In this document: in pieces, positions 47,394-57,794 of the stretch
How the letters are laid out: each line of letters opens with the position of its first letter
Numbering within the stretch: the stretch's first letter is position 1
Source: Streptomyces sp. MMBL 11-1
GTDB lineage: Bacteria > Actinomycetota > Actinomycetes > Streptomycetales > Streptomycetaceae
Reading direction: 5' to 3'
DNA: 64,000 nt
Assembly (NCBI RefSeq): GCF_028622875.1
Contig: NZ_CP117709.1
Span: 3,785,001 to 3,849,000 of the forward strand
The notes under the pieces: generated by a model
Told to the model about the DNA's origin: nothing
The model's input: the letters and a program-made list of their open reading frames with translations, nothing else
The model's database searches: none
Program-made: the position numbers and the translations under genes

Positions 47394-48278
47394 TCAGTTC
47401 TCGGACTTGGACTCGACCGCGTGCCCGCCGAACTGGTTGCGCAGCGCGGCGATCATCTTCATCTGCGGCGAGTCGTCCTGGCGCGAGGCGAACCGCGCGA
47501 ACAGCGACGCCGTGATCGCGGGCAGCGGCACCGCGTTGTCGATCGCGGCCTCCACCGTCCAGCGGCCCTCGCCCGAGTCGGCGGCGAAGCCCCGGAGCTT
47601 CTCCAGGTGCTCGTCGTCGTCGAGCGCGTTGACCGCGAGGTCGAGCAGCCAGGAACGGATGACCGTGCCCTCCTGCCAGGAACGGAAGACCTCACGCACG
47701 TCGGTGACCGAGTCGACCTTCTCCAGCAGCTCCCAGCCCTCGGCGTAGGCCTGCATCATGGCGTACTCGATGCCGTTGTGGACCATCTTCGCGAAGTGGC
47801 CGGCGCCGACCTTGCCCGCGTGGACGGAACCGAAGTCGCCCTCGGGCTTCAGCGCGTCGAAGATCGGCTGGACCTTCGCCACGTTCTCGTCGGTGCCGCC
47901 GTACATCAGGGCGTAGCCGTTCTTCAGGCCCCAGACGCCGCCGGAAACACCGCAGTCGACGAAGCCGATGTCCTTGAGGCCCAGCTCGGCGGCGTGCTTC
48001 TCGTCGTCGGTCCACCGGGAGTTCCCGCCGTCGACGACGACGTCACCGGGCGAGAGCAGCTCGGCGAGCTCGTCGACCGTGGACTGGGTGGCGGCGCCTG
48101 CCGGGACCATGACCCAGACGACCCGCGGGCCCTTCAGCTTGCCCACAAGCTCTTCGAGACTGTGGACATCGGCGACATCCGGGTTGCGGTCGTAACCGAT
48201 GACGGTGTGGCCTGCGCGGCGGATGCGCTCGCGCATGTTGCCGCCCATCTTGCCGAGGCCGACGAGACCGAGCTCCAT
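47394..48278 (-). CDS. gnd: 6-phosphogluconate dehydrogenase (decarboxylating)
   Basis: 294 residues, the short gndA-like form common in actinobacteria. NAD(P) loop [20 protein letters not shown], substrate loop [17 protein letters not shown], catalytic Lys in [20 protein letters not shown]. It oxidises 6-phosphogluconate to ribulose 5-phosphate in the pentose phosphate pathway. Its position between dnaN and recF is a Streptomyces hallmark. The ATG is at 48276-48278. Confidence 0.95.
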   Translation of the reverse strand: MELGLVGLGKMGGNMRERIRRAGHTVIGYDRNPDVADVHSLEELVGKLKGPRVVWVMVPAGAATQSTVDELAELLSPGDVVVDGGNSRWTDDEKHAAELGLKDIGFVDCGVSGGVWGLKNGYALMYGGTDENVAKVQPIFDALKPEGDFGSVHAGKVGAGHFAKMVHNGIEYAMMQAYAEGWELLEKVDSVTDVREVFRSWQEGTVIRSWLLDLAVNALDDDEHLEKLRGFAADSGEGRWTVEAAIDNAVPLPAITASLFARFASRQDDSPQMKMIAALRNQFGGHAVESKSEN

Positions 48279-48359
48279 CAGAGATTCCTTAAGCGTCGTG
48301 GCGATAAGCGTCGGGGCGTTTGCGCCCAGGACCGAGCCTACGCCCGGCGGGGGACAGCG

Positions 48360-48393
48360 CGGCGGGCCCGCTCCGCGCCGAGCGGGCCCGCCG
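48360..48393 (-). terminator. Terminator between dnaN and gnd
   Basis: CGGCGGGCCCGCT and AGCGGGCCCGCCG form a perfect 13-bp stem with an 8-base loop, 47 bp after the dnaN stop. Confidence 0.85.
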
Positions 48394-48439
48394 GAAACTG
48401 CCGCGGATACGTCCCCCGATCAGCCGGGGGATGCCGGGA

Positions 48440-49570
48440 TCAGCCGGAGAGGCGCACCGGCATGATCAGGTACTTGTACGCGTCGTCCGCCTCGGCGTCG
48501 ACGGCCGGGCGGCCGCTGAGCAGGGCGGGCTTGGTGGACGTGGTGAACGAGAGCTGGGCGACCGGGGAGTCGATCGCGCTCAGACCGTCCAGCAGGAACG
48601 TCGGGTTGAAGGCGATCGAGATGTCGTCGCCCTCCAGCACCGCGTCCACGCGCTCCACAGCCTGTGCGTCATCGCTGGAGCCTGCTTCCAGGATGAGGAC
48701 GCCCTGCTCGAAGCTGAGCCGTACGGGGGTGTTGCGCTCGGCGACCAGGGCCACACGCTTGACGGCCTCGACGAAGGGGGCCGTCTCGATCACCGCGACG
48801 GAGTTGAACTCGGTCGGGAAGAGCGTGCGGTACTTCGGCAGGTCGCCTTCCAGCAGGCGGGTGGTCGTACGCCGTCCGGCGCCCTCGAAGCCGATCAGGC
48901 CCTCGCCCGCGCCGGAGCCGGAGAGCGCCAGGGTGACCGTGTCGCCGCTGGTGAGCGCCTTGGCGGTGTCCAGGAGGGTCTTGGCGGGCACCAGGGCGAC
49001 CGCCGAGGCGTCGGCGTTCTCCGGCTTCCACAGGAACTCGCGGACCGCGAAGCGGTAACGGTCGGTGGAGGCGAGCGTTACCGTGTCGCCCTCGATCTCG
49101 ATCCGCACACCGGTGAGCACCGGCAGGGTGTCGTCGCGGCCGGCGGCGATGGCGACCTGGGCGGCGGCCGAGGCGAAGACCTCACCGGGGACGGTGCCCG
49201 TGGCGGTCGGCATCTGCGGCAGCGCGGGGTACTCCTCCACAGGCAGTGTGTGGAGCGTGAAGCGGGAGGAACCGCAGACGACCGTGGCCCGCACCCCGTC
49301 GGTGGAGATCTCCACCGGGCGGTTCGGCAGGGCGCGGCAGATGTCGGCGAGCAGCCGGCCGGAGACGAGCACCGTGCCGTCCTCGTCGACCTCCGCGTCC
49401 ACGGAGACCCTGGCGGAGACCTCGTAGTCGAAGCTGGAGAAGCTGAGGGCTCCGTCCTCGGCCTTCAGCAGAAGGCCCGCGAGAACGGGCGCCGGCGGAC
49501 GGGCCGGGAGGCTGCGGGCCACCCAGGCCACCGCCTCCGCGAGTACATCGCGCTCCACCCGGATCTTCAC
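48440..49570 (-). CDS. dnaN: DNA polymerase III sliding clamp (beta subunit)
   Basis: 376 residues in three similar clamp domains, beginning KIRVERDVLAEAVAWVARSL and ending YKYLIMPVRLSG. Internal marks are PVLAGLLLKAEDGALSFSSF and FNPTFLLDGLSAIDSPVAQL. The dimeric ring tethers DNA polymerase III. GTG start; the gene directly borders oriC, and its promoter overlaps the origin region. A strong terminator separates it from gnd. Confidence 0.97.
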   Translation of the reverse strand: MKIRVERDVLAEAVAWVARSLPARPPAPVLAGLLLKAEDGALSFSSFDYEVSARVSVDAEVDEDGTVLVSGRLLADICRALPNRPVEISTDGVRATVVCGSSRFTLHTLPVEEYPALPQMPTATGTVPGEVFASAAAQVAIAAGRDDTLPVLTGVRIEIEGDTVTLASTDRYRFAVREFLWKPENADASAVALVPAKTLLDTAKALTSGDTVTLALSGSGAGEGLIGFEGAGRRTTTRLLEGDLPKYRTLFPTEFNSVAVIETAPFVEAVKRVALVAERNTPVRLSFEQGVLILEAGSSDDAQAVERVDAVLEGDDISIAFNPTFLLDGLSAIDSPVAQLSFTTSTKPALLSGRPAVDAEADDAYKYLIMPVRLSG

Positions 49571-49742
49571 CGGAACCGCCTCCTGCTGTTGCTCGCTCGC
49601 CCTGCTGGCCTTCGTCGTCTGGACCGGAGCTCCCTGCCGAGGGCTGGGGAGGCTCCGGGGTCCAGTCTGACGTACGGCACCGACAGTCGTTGCTGCTCGG
49701 GGTCAAGTCGGGCCGAGAGCTTCGCGGCGGTCGACGGTCGAG

Positions 49743-50315
49743 TTGTACACAGGTCCCACTTCGAAGCTGATTCCTGGCTAACTCTGGGTGGTAGTAGTAG
49801 TAGGCCTTGTGGATACCGTGGATAACGTCGTTTGCGCAGGTCAGCGACTGTTTTTTGTCCACCGGTCCTGTGGGTGGCGCCCGTGGACAACCGGGGCTTT
49901 CTGTGGACGGGCGAAAGTTCTGCACACCCGATGCACAGGAGGGGGCCACTTCTCCCCAGGCCTGTCCCCAGCTTTACCCATGTTCCCCACAGCCCAACCG
50001 ACCACCTTGGTGTGACGCCTTTCACTCCGGGCGGTGAGAGCGTGTGTTGCGTTGCCGAACAGTGGACAGGGGTGTGGAGAAGCAGGGGAAAGCTGGGGAC
50101 AAGAGTCCTCAGCCTGTGGGCTGCCGGTGGACAACATCGACGACCCCCTGTGGACGAAAGTTCTGTCCACAGGCTGTGGATGAAGGTTGACCACAAATCC
50201 CCAGCCATGTGACCTGGCCTGATGGAGTATCGGCAGAGCGCCCTGTGGACGCAATATGGACAACTTCCCAGTCCCCAGGCTGTGGACGGAAGATTTCTCG
50301 CACATCTGTGGAGAA
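49743..50315. other. oriC: Chromosomal origin of replication oriC
   Basis: Between dnaN and dnaA the 1,027 bp (49571-50597) carry no gene but at least 17 DnaA-box-like 9-mers close to TTGTCCACA, in both orientations. Examples start at 49743, 49808, 49817, 49855, 49882, 49902, 50073, 50126, 50149, 50163, 50175, 50244, 50281 and 50307. Box-rich halves are separated by about 49911-50072 with weaker sites. Streptomyces oriC typically has about 19 boxes and no AT-rich 13-mers, and none are seen here. DnaA oligomerises on these to open the duplex. Confidence 0.95.
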
Positions 50316-50597
50316 GGGGCTCTGAGCAGCCCGTATTCGAACAGCGCGGGTGCGACGGGGTGCTCGACGCGGACCTCGGAGAGCACGAGGAGCGCCCTCG
50401 GAGGGCCTGCGGAGCTCTGGGGAGGGACCTCGGGAGCCCTCGGCGGGCTCCGAAGAACGCTCGGTGGGCCCCGCAGGACTCTCGGTCGGCCCCGGAGAAC
50501 GCGAAAGAGGCGCTTGCCGCGGACCGTGGTGGTCCGCGGCAAGCGCCCCCGGGAGCGCGATGGGAGAAGCCGGCGAGCGCGGCCGGAGAAGCCGGCG

Positions 50598-52490
50598 TCA
50601 GCCGTTCTTGATGCGGTTGGTCAGCTCGGTGACCTGGTTGTAGATGGAGCGGCGCTCCGCCATCAGCGCGCGGATCTTCCGGTCCGCGTGCATCACCGTC
50701 GTATGGTCGCGGCCGCCGAACTGCGCACCGATCTTCGGCAGCGACAGGTCGGTCAGCTCGCGACAGAGGTACATGGCGATCTGGCGCGCCGTCACCAGGA
50801 CCCGGCTGCGCGAGGATCCGCAGAGGTCGTCCACGGTGAGGCCGAAGTAGTCGGCGGTCGCCGCCATGATGGCGGGCGCGGTGATCTCCGGCGCGGATTC
50901 CTCGCCACCCGGGATCAGGTCCTTGAGGACGATCTCGGTCAGCCCCAGGTCGACCGGCTGCCGGTTCAGTGAGGCGAAGGCGGTCACCCGGATCAGCGCG
51001 CCCTCCAGCTCACGGATGTTGCGCGAGATCCGCGAGGCGATGAACTCCAGGACCTCCGGCGGGGCGTTGAGCTGCTCCTGCACCGCCTTCTTACGGAGGA
51101 TCGCGATCCGGGTCTCCAGCTCGGGCGGCTGGACATCGGTCGTCAGACCCCACTCGAAGCGGTTGCGCAGCCGGTCCTCCAGCGTTACCAGCTGCTTGGG
51201 CGGCCGGTCCGAGGAGAGCACGATCTGCTTGTTCGCGTTGTGCAGCGTGTTGAAGGTGTGGAAGAACTCCTCCTGCGTCGACTCCTTGCTCGCCAGGAAC
51301 TGGATGTCGTCGACCAGCAGGATGTCCACGTCGCGGTAGCGCTTGCGGAAGGTGTCGCCCTTGCCGTCGCGGATCGAGTTGATGAACTCGTTGGTGAACT
51401 CCTCCGAGCTCACGTACCGCACCCGGGTCCCCGGGTAGAGGCTCCGCGCGTAGTGCCCGATGGCGTGCAGCAGGTGGGTCTTGCCGAGCCCCGACTCCCC
51501 GTAGATGAAAAGGGGGTTGTACGCCTTCGCGGGCGCCTCGGCGACGGCGACGGCCGCCGCGTGCGCGAAGCGGTTGGACGCCCCGATGACGAAGGTGTCG
51601 AAGAGGTACTTCGGGTTCAGCCGGGCGTGCGGTTCGCCGGGGCCCGGCGCGGGGGCCGGCTGGGCGCCCATCGGGCCGGGGACGGAGCCGCCGGTCCGCC
51701 CGGGGCCGTGACCACCCTGGCGGGGGCCCGGCTGCGGGTCCTGGCGGTCGGGACGCTGCTGTTCGTACCCCTGGCGCTCGGGAGGCTGCGACCGGTAGTC
51801 GTGCTGCGGCTGCTGGGGGCGCCCGGCGCCGTACGGCTCGCGCCACTGCTCCGGGGGCTGCTCCCGGTACGGCTCGTTCTCCCGCTCCCGGTACGACTCG
51901 CTCTCCCGGTACGACTCGCTCTCGCGGTACGGCTCGCCGGAGGGCTGCTCGCGGTCCTGGTACCCGCCGTGCCGCGGCTGCTGCCAGGAGAGGTCCTCCT
52001 GGGTGCGCGGCCAGGCGCCGGGTTCCGGGCGCTGCTGCTGGTAGTCGGGGTAGGCGGGCCGGGCCGTCGGCATGCCGTCGTCGGAGGGCCGGTGGCCGTA
52101 TCCGTCGTACGCGTCGCCGCGCGGCGCCTCCTCACGCGGCTGCGCCGGGTAGCGGTGGCCCTGCTGGCTCTGGTGCGACTGGTGCATCGGGGGCGCCGGA
52201 GGGGACGGCGGGTCGCCCGCGGAGTCGTCGACGGTGATCGCGATCCGGATGGGGCGGCCGCATTCGCGGGTCAGCGTCTCGCTGATGAGCGGTGCGAGCC
52301 GGCCCTCCAGGACGCGCTTGCCCCATTCATTGGGGACGGCCAGCAGCGCGGTGTCGGCGACGAGTGCCAGGGGCTGGCAGCGCTCGATCCACTGCTTGTC
52401 CTTCGGCTCGATGCCCTGCTGACCCTCCCCGAGGAGTTGTTCCAGCACTCGCGGCCACACTGCGGCAAGATCGGCAGGTACGTCAGCCAC
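50598..52490 (-). CDS. dnaA: Chromosomal replication initiator DnaA
   Basis: 630 residues. Domain I ([20 protein letters not shown]), a very long Gln/Arg/Glu/Pro-rich domain II (~110-290) that includes YRESES repeats, the AAA+ domain with [22 protein letters not shown] and the arginine finger region, and domain IV with the DnaA signature [18 protein letters not shown] 52488-52490 is the conserved Streptomyces start. It binds oriC boxes with ATP and also a box in its own leader. Confidence 0.97.
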   Translation of the reverse strand: MADVPADLAAVWPRVLEQLLGEGQQGIEPKDKQWIERCQPLALVADTALLAVPNEWGKRVLEGRLAPLISETLTRECGRPIRIAITVDDSAGDPPSPPAPPMHQSHQSQQGHRYPAQPREEAPRGDAYDGYGHRPSDDGMPTARPAYPDYQQQRPEPGAWPRTQEDLSWQQPRHGGYQDREQPSGEPYRESESYRESESYRERENEPYREQPPEQWREPYGAGRPQQPQHDYRSQPPERQGYEQQRPDRQDPQPGPRQGGHGPGRTGGSVPGPMGAQPAPAPGPGEPHARLNPKYLFDTFVIGASNRFAHAAAVAVAEAPAKAYNPLFIYGESGLGKTHLLHAIGHYARSLYPGTRVRYVSSEEFTNEFINSIRDGKGDTFRKRYRDVDILLVDDIQFLASKESTQEEFFHTFNTLHNANKQIVLSSDRPPKQLVTLEDRLRNRFEWGLTTDVQPPELETRIAILRKKAVQEQLNAPPEVLEFIASRISRNIRELEGALIRVTAFASLNRQPVDLGLTEIVLKDLIPGGEESAPEITAPAIMAATADYFGLTVDDLCGSSRSRVLVTARQIAMYLCRELTDLSLPKIGAQFGGRDHTTVMHADRKIRALMAERRSIYNQVTELTNRIKNG

Positions 52491-52637
52491 AAGGCACGCT
52501 CTCTCGCATGTCCCCTGTCCCACGAATGTGTGGTTCTCGGGACGGGATGGGTCGGGTCGGGTGAGGCCCGGCAGTCGGGAAGGAAAAGAACCGGAGTTCA
52601 GCCACGGTAGTCAGGCCGACCCGCGCGGTTCAAGTTG

Positions 52638-52658
52638 TTGTCCACAGGCTGTGCACAA
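52638..52658 (+). promoter_or_regulatory. DnaA boxes in the dnaA-rpmH intergenic region
   Basis: TTGTCCACA at 52638-52646 and a variant TGTGCACAA at 52650-52658 lie about 150 bp upstream of dnaA in the 388-bp divergent gap to rpmH (52491-52878), pointing to dnaA autoregulation. The rest of the gap holds promoters but no gene. Confidence 0.6.
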
Positions 52659-52878
52659 TGAGGGGTCGCGCGAAGCCGGTTTGACCGGATGGCGTAGCCG
52701 CGCGTACCGTGACCAGGTCGAGTTGTCGATGGCTGCTGCCGCCTGCCTCCGATGGGCAAAGATCACGATCTGTGATTGTGAAGCGGTGCACTAAGGCGTT
52801 TACGCGAGTTCCTCGTGGGCGCACGGTGACAGCCAGGCGATGTCCCGCCAACACACGAATCATTTCTGGAGCCCCCGA

Positions 52879-53016
52879 GTGAGCAAGCGCACCTTCCAGC
52901 CGAACAACCGTCGTCGCGCCAAGACCCATGGCTTCCGGCTGCGCATGCGTACCCGTGCCGGCCGTGCGATTCTCGCGAACCGCCGTGGCAAGGGCCGCAG
53001 CAGCCTGTCCGCCTGA
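52879..53016 (+). CDS. rpmH: Large ribosomal subunit protein bL34
   Basis: 45 residues, complete: [20 protein letters not shown], then [20 protein letters not shown] and a final SLSA. This is the universal L34 sequence. GTG start at 52879 with TGGAGC upstream. It begins the rpmH-rnpA-yidD-yidC-jag-rsmG block transcribed away from oriC. Confidence 0.98.
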
Positions 53017-53037
53017 TATCGCTTACAGGTCCATGAC

Positions 53038-53409
53038 GTGCTGCCTACCGAGAATCGGCTGAGGCGGCGCGAGGACTTCGCGACCGCGGTACGACGAGGA
53101 CGTCGAGCCGGACGTCCACTGCTCGTCGTCCATCTACGCAGCGGTGATACGGACCCGCACGTGACGGGGGAGACTGTTCCCCCACCGCGTGCGGGTTTCG
53201 TTGTCAGCAAGGCCGTGGGGGGTGCAGTCGTCCGTACCGCGGTGAAGCGGAAGCTTCGCCACCTGGTCCGCGACCGGCTGGCTCAGCTGCCCCCCGGTAG
53301 CCTTGTTGTCATACGGGCGCTGCCCGGTGCGGGCGACGCCGATCATGCACAGCTGGCCCGAGACCTGGACGCCGCTCTTCTGCGGCTGCTGGGAGGGGGC
53401 GCGCGATGA
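53038..53409 (+). CDS. rnpA: Ribonuclease P protein component
   Basis: 123 residues. [20 protein letters not shown] and the conserved basic helix [20 protein letters not shown] (RNR-type motif) identify the C5 protein that helps RNase P RNA mature tRNA 5' ends. GTG 53038 lies 21 bp after rpmH and the stop overlaps yidD. Confidence 0.96.
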   Translation: MLPTENRLRRREDFATAVRRGRRAGRPLLVVHLRSGDTDPHVTGETVPPPRAGFVVSKAVGGAVVRTAVKRKLRHLVRDRLAQLPPGSLVVIRALPGAGDADHAQLARDLDAALLRLLGGGAR

Positions 53410-53765
53410 AGTACCCGCTGCTGGCTCTCATCAAGCTGTACCAGTGGACGATCAGTCCACTCCTCGGGCCTGTCTGCCGTTATTACCCGTCGTGTTCCCA
53501 CTATGGATATACGTCGATCGACAGGCACGGTGCCATCAAGGGAACAGCGCTGACCGCCTGGCGCATCCTGCGGTGCAATCCGTGGTCACCCGGCGGTGTG
53601 GATCATGTTCCGCCCCGTAAGCGTCCGCGGTGGCACGAGCTGCTGCGCAATGCCCTGCGCGGTGAAAAGGGCGGGGAGTCCGCCGCTGATGTGCCGTCCG
53701 GGGGGTCGGTCTCCGAACCTCCGAGCCCGGCCGCAGAGACCTCGCCCAATGCTCAAGGAGCCTGA
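53406..53765 (+). CDS. yidD: Membrane protein insertion efficiency factor YidD
   Basis: 119 residues, with the core [37 protein letters not shown] and [17 protein letters not shown] carrying the family's conserved cysteines. A Pro/Ser-rich tail of ~35 residues is an actinobacterial extension. It assists YidC-dependent insertion. ATG 53406 overlaps rnpA by 4 bp; yidC follows after 3 bp. Confidence 0.95.
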   Translation: MKYPLLALIKLYQWTISPLLGPVCRYYPSCSHYGYTSIDRHGAIKGTALTAWRILRCNPWSPGGVDHVPPRKRPRWHELLRNALRGEKGGESAADVPSGGSVSEPPSPAAETSPNAQGA

Positions 53766-53768
53766 TTA

Positions 53769-55034
53769 GTGGACACGATTGCCAGTCTGTTCAGCTTTAT
53801 CACCACACCCGTCTCATGGGTCATCGTTCAGTTCCACAAGGTCTACGGGGCGCTCTTCGGCGACGACTCCGGCTGGGCCTGGGGCCTGTCGATCGTGTCC
53901 CTGGTGGTGCTGATCCGGATCTGCCTGATCCCGCTCTTCGTGAAGCAGATCAAGTCGACCCGCAACATGCAGGTGCTCCAGCCGAAGATGAAGGCGATCC
54001 AGGAGCGCTACAAGAACGACAAGCAGCGTCAGTCCGAAGAGATGATGAAGCTGTACAAGGAGACGGGCACCAACCCGCTCTCCTCGTGCCTTCCCATCCT
54101 GGCGCAGTCGCCGTTCTTCTTCGCCCTGTACCACGTGCTGTCGTCCATCGCCTCGGGCAAGAAGATCGGCGCGATCAACCAGGACCTGCTGGACAGCGCG
54201 CGTCAGGCGCACATCTTCGGCGCCCCGCTGGCCGCGAAGTTCACGGACAGCGTCGAGAAGGTCACCTCGCTCGACGCGTCCCTGACGGACGTCCGGATCG
54301 TCACCGCGATCATGATCGTGCTGATGTCGGCCTCGCAGTTCTTCACCCAGCGCCAGCTGATGACGAAGAACGTCGACCTGACGGTGAAGACCCCGTACAT
54401 GCAGCAGCAGAAGATGCTGATGTACATCTTCCCGGTCATTTTCGCCGTGATGGGTATCAACTTCCCCGTCGGTGTCCTCGTCTACTGGCTGACCACCAAC
54501 GTCTGGACCATGGGTCAGCAGATGTACGTGATCAACCAGAACCCGACGCCGGGCAGCAAGGCGCAGGACGCCTACCTCCAGCGGGTCCTCAAGAGCGTGA
54601 CCTCCCACGGTGAGGTGCGCGGCCGCACCCGGCGCAAGATGGTCAAGGCGATCGTCGCCAAGGGTCCCGACCGCAACGACATCGAGCGCAAGTTCATCAC
54701 CGGCCTCGGCAAGCTGGGTTTCGCGGCCCAGGAGGACGGCACCGTGCAGAAGAGTGAGACCGCCGCCGTCGACGCCGAGGGCAGCCAGGCGCCCAAGCGT
54801 CAGCAGCCCAAGCGCCAGACCAAGGCGAAGCGCCAGACGGCCGGTGCCACGGCCGGTGGAGCCAAGGACACGGAGCCCGCGGACGCCGTCTCCAAGACCT
54901 CCCTCGAGAAGCAGGACGCACCGAAGGACGACAAGCCGAAGTCGGCGGGCAAGCCCGCCTCCGGCTCCTCACGCCAAGCCAAGTCCGGACAGCGCAAGGG
55001 CCCGCAGCGGCCCAAGCACCCGTCCAAGAAGTAA
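53769..55034 (+). CDS. yidC: Membrane protein insertase YidC/Oxa1
   Basis: 421 residues. Five membrane helices including the first hydrophobic hairpin ([20 protein letters not shown] with the conserved Arg), QEMM-type loop [20 protein letters not shown] and [19 protein letters not shown]. The C-terminal ~130 residues are Lys/Gln/Ala-rich and basic, probably ribosome-binding. It inserts membrane proteins with or without SecYEG. GTG start at 53769. Confidence 0.96.
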   Translation: MDTIASLFSFITTPVSWVIVQFHKVYGALFGDDSGWAWGLSIVSLVVLIRICLIPLFVKQIKSTRNMQVLQPKMKAIQERYKNDKQRQSEEMMKLYKETGTNPLSSCLPILAQSPFFFALYHVLSSIASGKKIGAINQDLLDSARQAHIFGAPLAAKFTDSVEKVTSLDASLTDVRIVTAIMIVLMSASQFFTQRQLMTKNVDLTVKTPYMQQQKMLMYIFPVIFAVMGINFPVGVLVYWLTTNVWTMGQQMYVINQNPTPGSKAQDAYLQRVLKSVTSHGEVRGRTRRKMVKAIVAKGPDRNDIERKFITGLGKLGFAAQEDGTVQKSETAAVDAEGSQAPKRQQPKRQTKAKRQTAGATAGGAKDTEPADAVSKTSLEKQDAPKDDKPKSAGKPASGSSRQAKSGQRKGPQRPKHPSKK

Positions 55035-55048
55035 GAAGGAGTCCATCC

Positions 55049-55564
55049 GTGACGGAAGGCACCACCTCCACGGCCGCCGCTGAGGCCGGCAGCGACACCC
55101 TGACCCGCCTGGAGCAGGAGGGCGAGATCGCGGCCGACTACCTCGAGGGACTGCTCGACATCGCCGACCTCGACGGCGACATCGACATGGACGTCGAGGC
55201 GGACCGGGCCGCGGTGTCGATCATCAGCGAATCGGCTCGCGACCTCCAGAAGCTTGTGGGCCGCGACGGTGAGGTCCTGGAGGCGCTCCAGGAGCTGACG
55301 CGGCTGGCCGTCCATCGGGAGACGGGCGACCGCAGCCGTCTGATGCTGGACATCGGTGGCTTCCGGGCCAAGAAGCGCGAGATCCTCGCGGCGCTGGGTG
55401 CCAAGGCCGCGGACGAGGTCAAGAGCTCGGGCGAGCCGGTGAAGCTGGACCCCATGACGCCGTTCGAGCGCAAGGTCGTGCACGACGCGATCGCCGCGGC
55501 CGGTCTCCGGAGCGAGTCGGAGGGCGAGGAGCCGCAGCGCTTCGTCGTCGTTCTCCCGGCCTGA
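55049..55564 (+). CDS. jag: RNA-binding protein Jag/KhpB (KH and R3H domains)
   Basis: 171 residues. Acidic N-terminus, a KH-like domain (DVEADRAAVSIISESARDLQ, KLVGRDGEVLEALQELTRLA) and an R3H domain with RSRLMLDIGGFRAKKREILA and MTPFERKVVHDAIAAA. Homologues bind small RNAs and mRNAs with KhpA and influence division and cell length. It follows yidC by 14 bp and is followed by a clear terminator. Confidence 0.93.
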   Translation: MTEGTTSTAAAEAGSDTLTRLEQEGEIAADYLEGLLDIADLDGDIDMDVEADRAAVSIISESARDLQKLVGRDGEVLEALQELTRLAVHRETGDRSRLMLDIGGFRAKKREILAALGAKAADEVKSSGEPVKLDPMTPFERKVVHDAIAAAGLRSESEGEEPQRFVVVLPA

Positions 55565-55580
55565 CCGGATCCTTGTACTG

Positions 55581-55610
55581 TCGGCCCCGTCTGTTCGCAG
55601 GCGGGGCCGA
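55581..55610 (+). terminator. Terminator after jag
   Basis: TCGGCCCCGTCT and AGGCGGGGCCGA form a 12-bp stem with one G-T pair and a 6-base loop, followed by TCTTTGTC. Confidence 0.85.
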
Positions 55611-55673
55611 TCTTTGTCAGCCCGATAGTCAGCCACCCACAGTGCGCTAGTGCGGAATGGAAGGACGGTTCCC

Positions 55674-56390
55674 GTGACGGAGGCAGCAGAGCTCCCCCAG
55701 GCACCTGCGGAGGCGCAGGCGGTGTTCGGAGAGCTCTTCCCGGAGGCTGTCCGGTACGCGGAGCTTCTCGCGGATGCCGGGGTCGAGCGAGGTCTGATCG
55801 GGCCGCGTGAGGTCCCCCGGCTGTGGGAGCGGCACCTGCTGAACTGCGCGGTGCTCTCCGAGGTCGTGCCCGAAGGCGTCACCGTCTGCGATGTGGGCTC
55901 CGGTGCTGGTCTGCCCGGCATCCCGCTGGCTCTGGTGCGTCCCGATCTCAAGATCACCCTGCTGGAGCCGCTGCTGCGGCGGACGAACTTCCTCCAGGAA
56001 GTCGTCGAACTGCTCGGCCTGGACCATGTGACGGTCGTGCGCGGCCGGGCCGAGGAGGTCCTCGGGAAGCTTCAGCCCGTTCACGTGGTGACCGCCCGTG
56101 CGGTGGCTCCTCTGGACCGGCTGGCGGGCTGGGGCGTGCCCCTGCTGAAGCCGTACGGGGAGATGCTGGCGCTCAAGGGCGACACCGCCGAGGAGGAGCT
56201 CAAGGGCGCCAGGGCCGCGCTCAGCAAGCTCGGTGTCCTGGAGACCGAGGTGCTCCAGGTCGGTGAGGGCTTGGTCGATCCGCTCTCCACCGTGGTCCGT
56301 GTAGTGGTGGGAGAGAGCCCGGGTGGTGTGAGGTTCGCCGCAAAGAAGGCCAAGGCCGCACGGACGGAGCGGACGCGCCGGCGCCGCTGA
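55674..56390 (+). CDS. rsmG: 16S rRNA (guanine527-N7)-methyltransferase RsmG
   Basis: 238 residues with the class I methyltransferase motif [20 protein letters not shown] and [20 protein letters not shown]. It methylates G527 of 16S rRNA; loss gives low-level streptomycin resistance in Streptomyces and can raise antibiotic production. GTG 55674 (VTEAAELPQ) is preferred over the 55650 frame start because GGAAGG is 10 bp away. The tail is basic. Confidence 0.95.
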   Translation: MTEAAELPQAPAEAQAVFGELFPEAVRYAELLADAGVERGLIGPREVPRLWERHLLNCAVLSEVVPEGVTVCDVGSGAGLPGIPLALVRPDLKITLLEPLLRRTNFLQEVVELLGLDHVTVVRGRAEEVLGKLQPVHVVTARAVAPLDRLAGWGVPLLKPYGEMLALKGDTAEEELKGARAALSKLGVLETEVLQVGEGLVDPLSTVVRVVVGESPGGVRFAAKKAKAARTERTRRRR

Positions 56391-56717
56391 GGGGCACTGC
56401 GGGACGGTGTCGCCGTCCGTTCGCGAGCCCTGTCCCGTCGGTCGCGATGTGCGTTCTGGTGGGTCTTGGGCCGCTTAGCAGCTGTTCTACCGGAAAGTAG
56501 CGATACGTACCGCGTGCGGAGTGTCGTGGCCTGGTAGTTGCTTCGCGGGGGCATCGTGTTTCACGTGAAACGTCGCTCTCTGCTGCAGGGAATCATCGGC
56601 CGCGGTCGTGCGGCTGCCACGCCGCGCGACCGCAAGCCCGGACGGGTTGCCGAGTTGTCCACACGCACGGATTCATCCACAGAACAGCGGGCCTCGCTGG
56701 TTCACGACCCCGAAAGC
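56391..56717. other. parA promoter region with parS and DnaA boxes
   Basis: A gap of about 327 bp. It contains parS GTTTCACGTGAAAC at 56558-56571 and two DnaA boxes, TTGTCCACA (56655-56663) and TCATCCACA (56673-56681), just before the parA start. No separate gene is seen; the frame open from 56538 is continuous with parA but lacks coding character there. Confidence 0.7.
56558..56571. promoter_or_regulatory. parS centromere site upstream of parA
   Basis: GTTTCACGTGAAAC, an exact ParB-binding palindrome, 147 bp before the chosen parA start. Binding here could also autoregulate parAB. Confidence 0.95.
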
Positions 56718-57794
56718 ATGGCAGGCTCTGTTCATTGCGAGCCTGAAGTCGAGGAGAGTGAATCCTTGCGGTCCGACGCCAACATCGCGGGACCGATGAC
56801 CGACCCGGTCCCCGGTCCCCGAACCGAGTCCGTGGGTGAGGGTGTTTCACGTGAAACACCGCCGCCGATGGACGACACACCCATCGGCCGAGCCGCTCAG
56901 CTGGCGGTCGAGGCCCTCGGCCGCGCCGGCGAAGGGCTGCCCCGCCCTGATCGCACCCGCGTCATGGTGGTGGCCAACCAGAAGGGCGGCGTCGGGAAGA
57001 CGACCACGACGGTCAACCTCGCCGCTTCCCTGGCCCTGCACGGTGCACGCGTTCTGGTGGTCGACCTCGACCCGCAGGGCAACGCCTCCACGGCTCTGGG
57101 CATCGATCACCACGCCGATGTTCCCTCGATCTACGATGTCCTGGTGGAGAGCCGCCCGCTCTCCGAGGTGGTCCAGCCCGTACCGGACGTAGAAGGCCTT
57201 TTCTGTGCCCCCGCCACCATCGATCTCGCCGGTGCGGAGATCGAGCTGGTCTCGCTGGTGGCACGGGAGAGCCGGCTCCAGCGGGCCATCCAGGCGTACG
57301 AGCAGCCGCTGGACTACATCCTCATCGACTGCCCGCCGTCGCTGGGTCTGCTGACGGTGAACGCGCTGGTGGCCGGGGCCGAGGTGCTGATCCCCATCCA
57401 GTGCGAGTACTACGCGTTGGAAGGCCTGGGCCAGCTCCTGCGGAACGTCGATCTGGTGCGGGGCCATCTGAATCCGGATCTGCACGTCTCGACGATCCTG
57501 TTGACGATGTACGACGGCCGGACGAGGCTCGCCTCGCAGGTCGCCGAGGAGGTTCGTACCCACTTCGGCAAGGAAGTGCTGCGGACGAGCATTCCGCGGT
57601 CGGTGCGCATCTCGGAGGCGCCGAGCTATGGGCAGACCGTGCTGACCTACGACCCGGGGTCCAGCGGTTCGCTCTCGTATCTGGAGGCCGCCCGGGAGAT
57701 CGCCCTGCGGGGTGTCGGGGTGCACTACGAGGCTCAGCACGCCCACACGAGCAGTCAGAACAGCCAGCAGAACGTTTCGGAGGGCATGCAGTGA
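56718..57794 (+). CDS. parA: Chromosome partitioning ATPase ParA
   Basis: 358 residues with a disordered N-terminus of ~75 residues, then the deviant Walker [34 protein letters not shown] and [11 protein letters not shown]. ParA polymerises from the hyphal tip and pulls ParB-parS complexes into prespores. The start is uncertain: ATG 56718, TTG 56766 (GAGGAG upstream) and ATG 56796 are all in frame. A parS site lies inside the N-terminal coding part, where it encodes VSRET. The stop overlaps parB (GTGA). Confidence 0.93.
   Translation: MAGSVHCEPEVEESESLRSDANIAGPMTDPVPGPRTESVGEGVSRETPPPMDDTPIGRAAQLAVEALGRAGEGLPRPDRTRVMVVANQKGGVGKTTTTVNLAASLALHGARVLVVDLDPQGNASTALGIDHHADVPSIYDVLVESRPLSEVVQPVPDVEGLFCAPATIDLAGAEIELVSLVARESRLQRAIQAYEQPLDYILIDCPPSLGLLTVNALVAGAEVLIPIQCEYYALEGLGQLLRNVDLVRGHLNPDLHVSTILLTMYDGRTRLASQVAEEVRTHFGKEVLRTSIPRSVRISEAPSYGQTVLTYDPGSSGSLSYLEAAREIALRGVGVHYEAQHAHTSSQNSQQNVSEGMQ
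56841..56860. promoter_or_regulatory. parS site inside parA
   Basis: GGTGTTTCACGTGAAACACC, a perfect 20-bp palindrome containing the 14-bp parS core, within the parA reading frame. It encodes the VSRET part of the flexible N-terminus. Confidence 0.95.
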
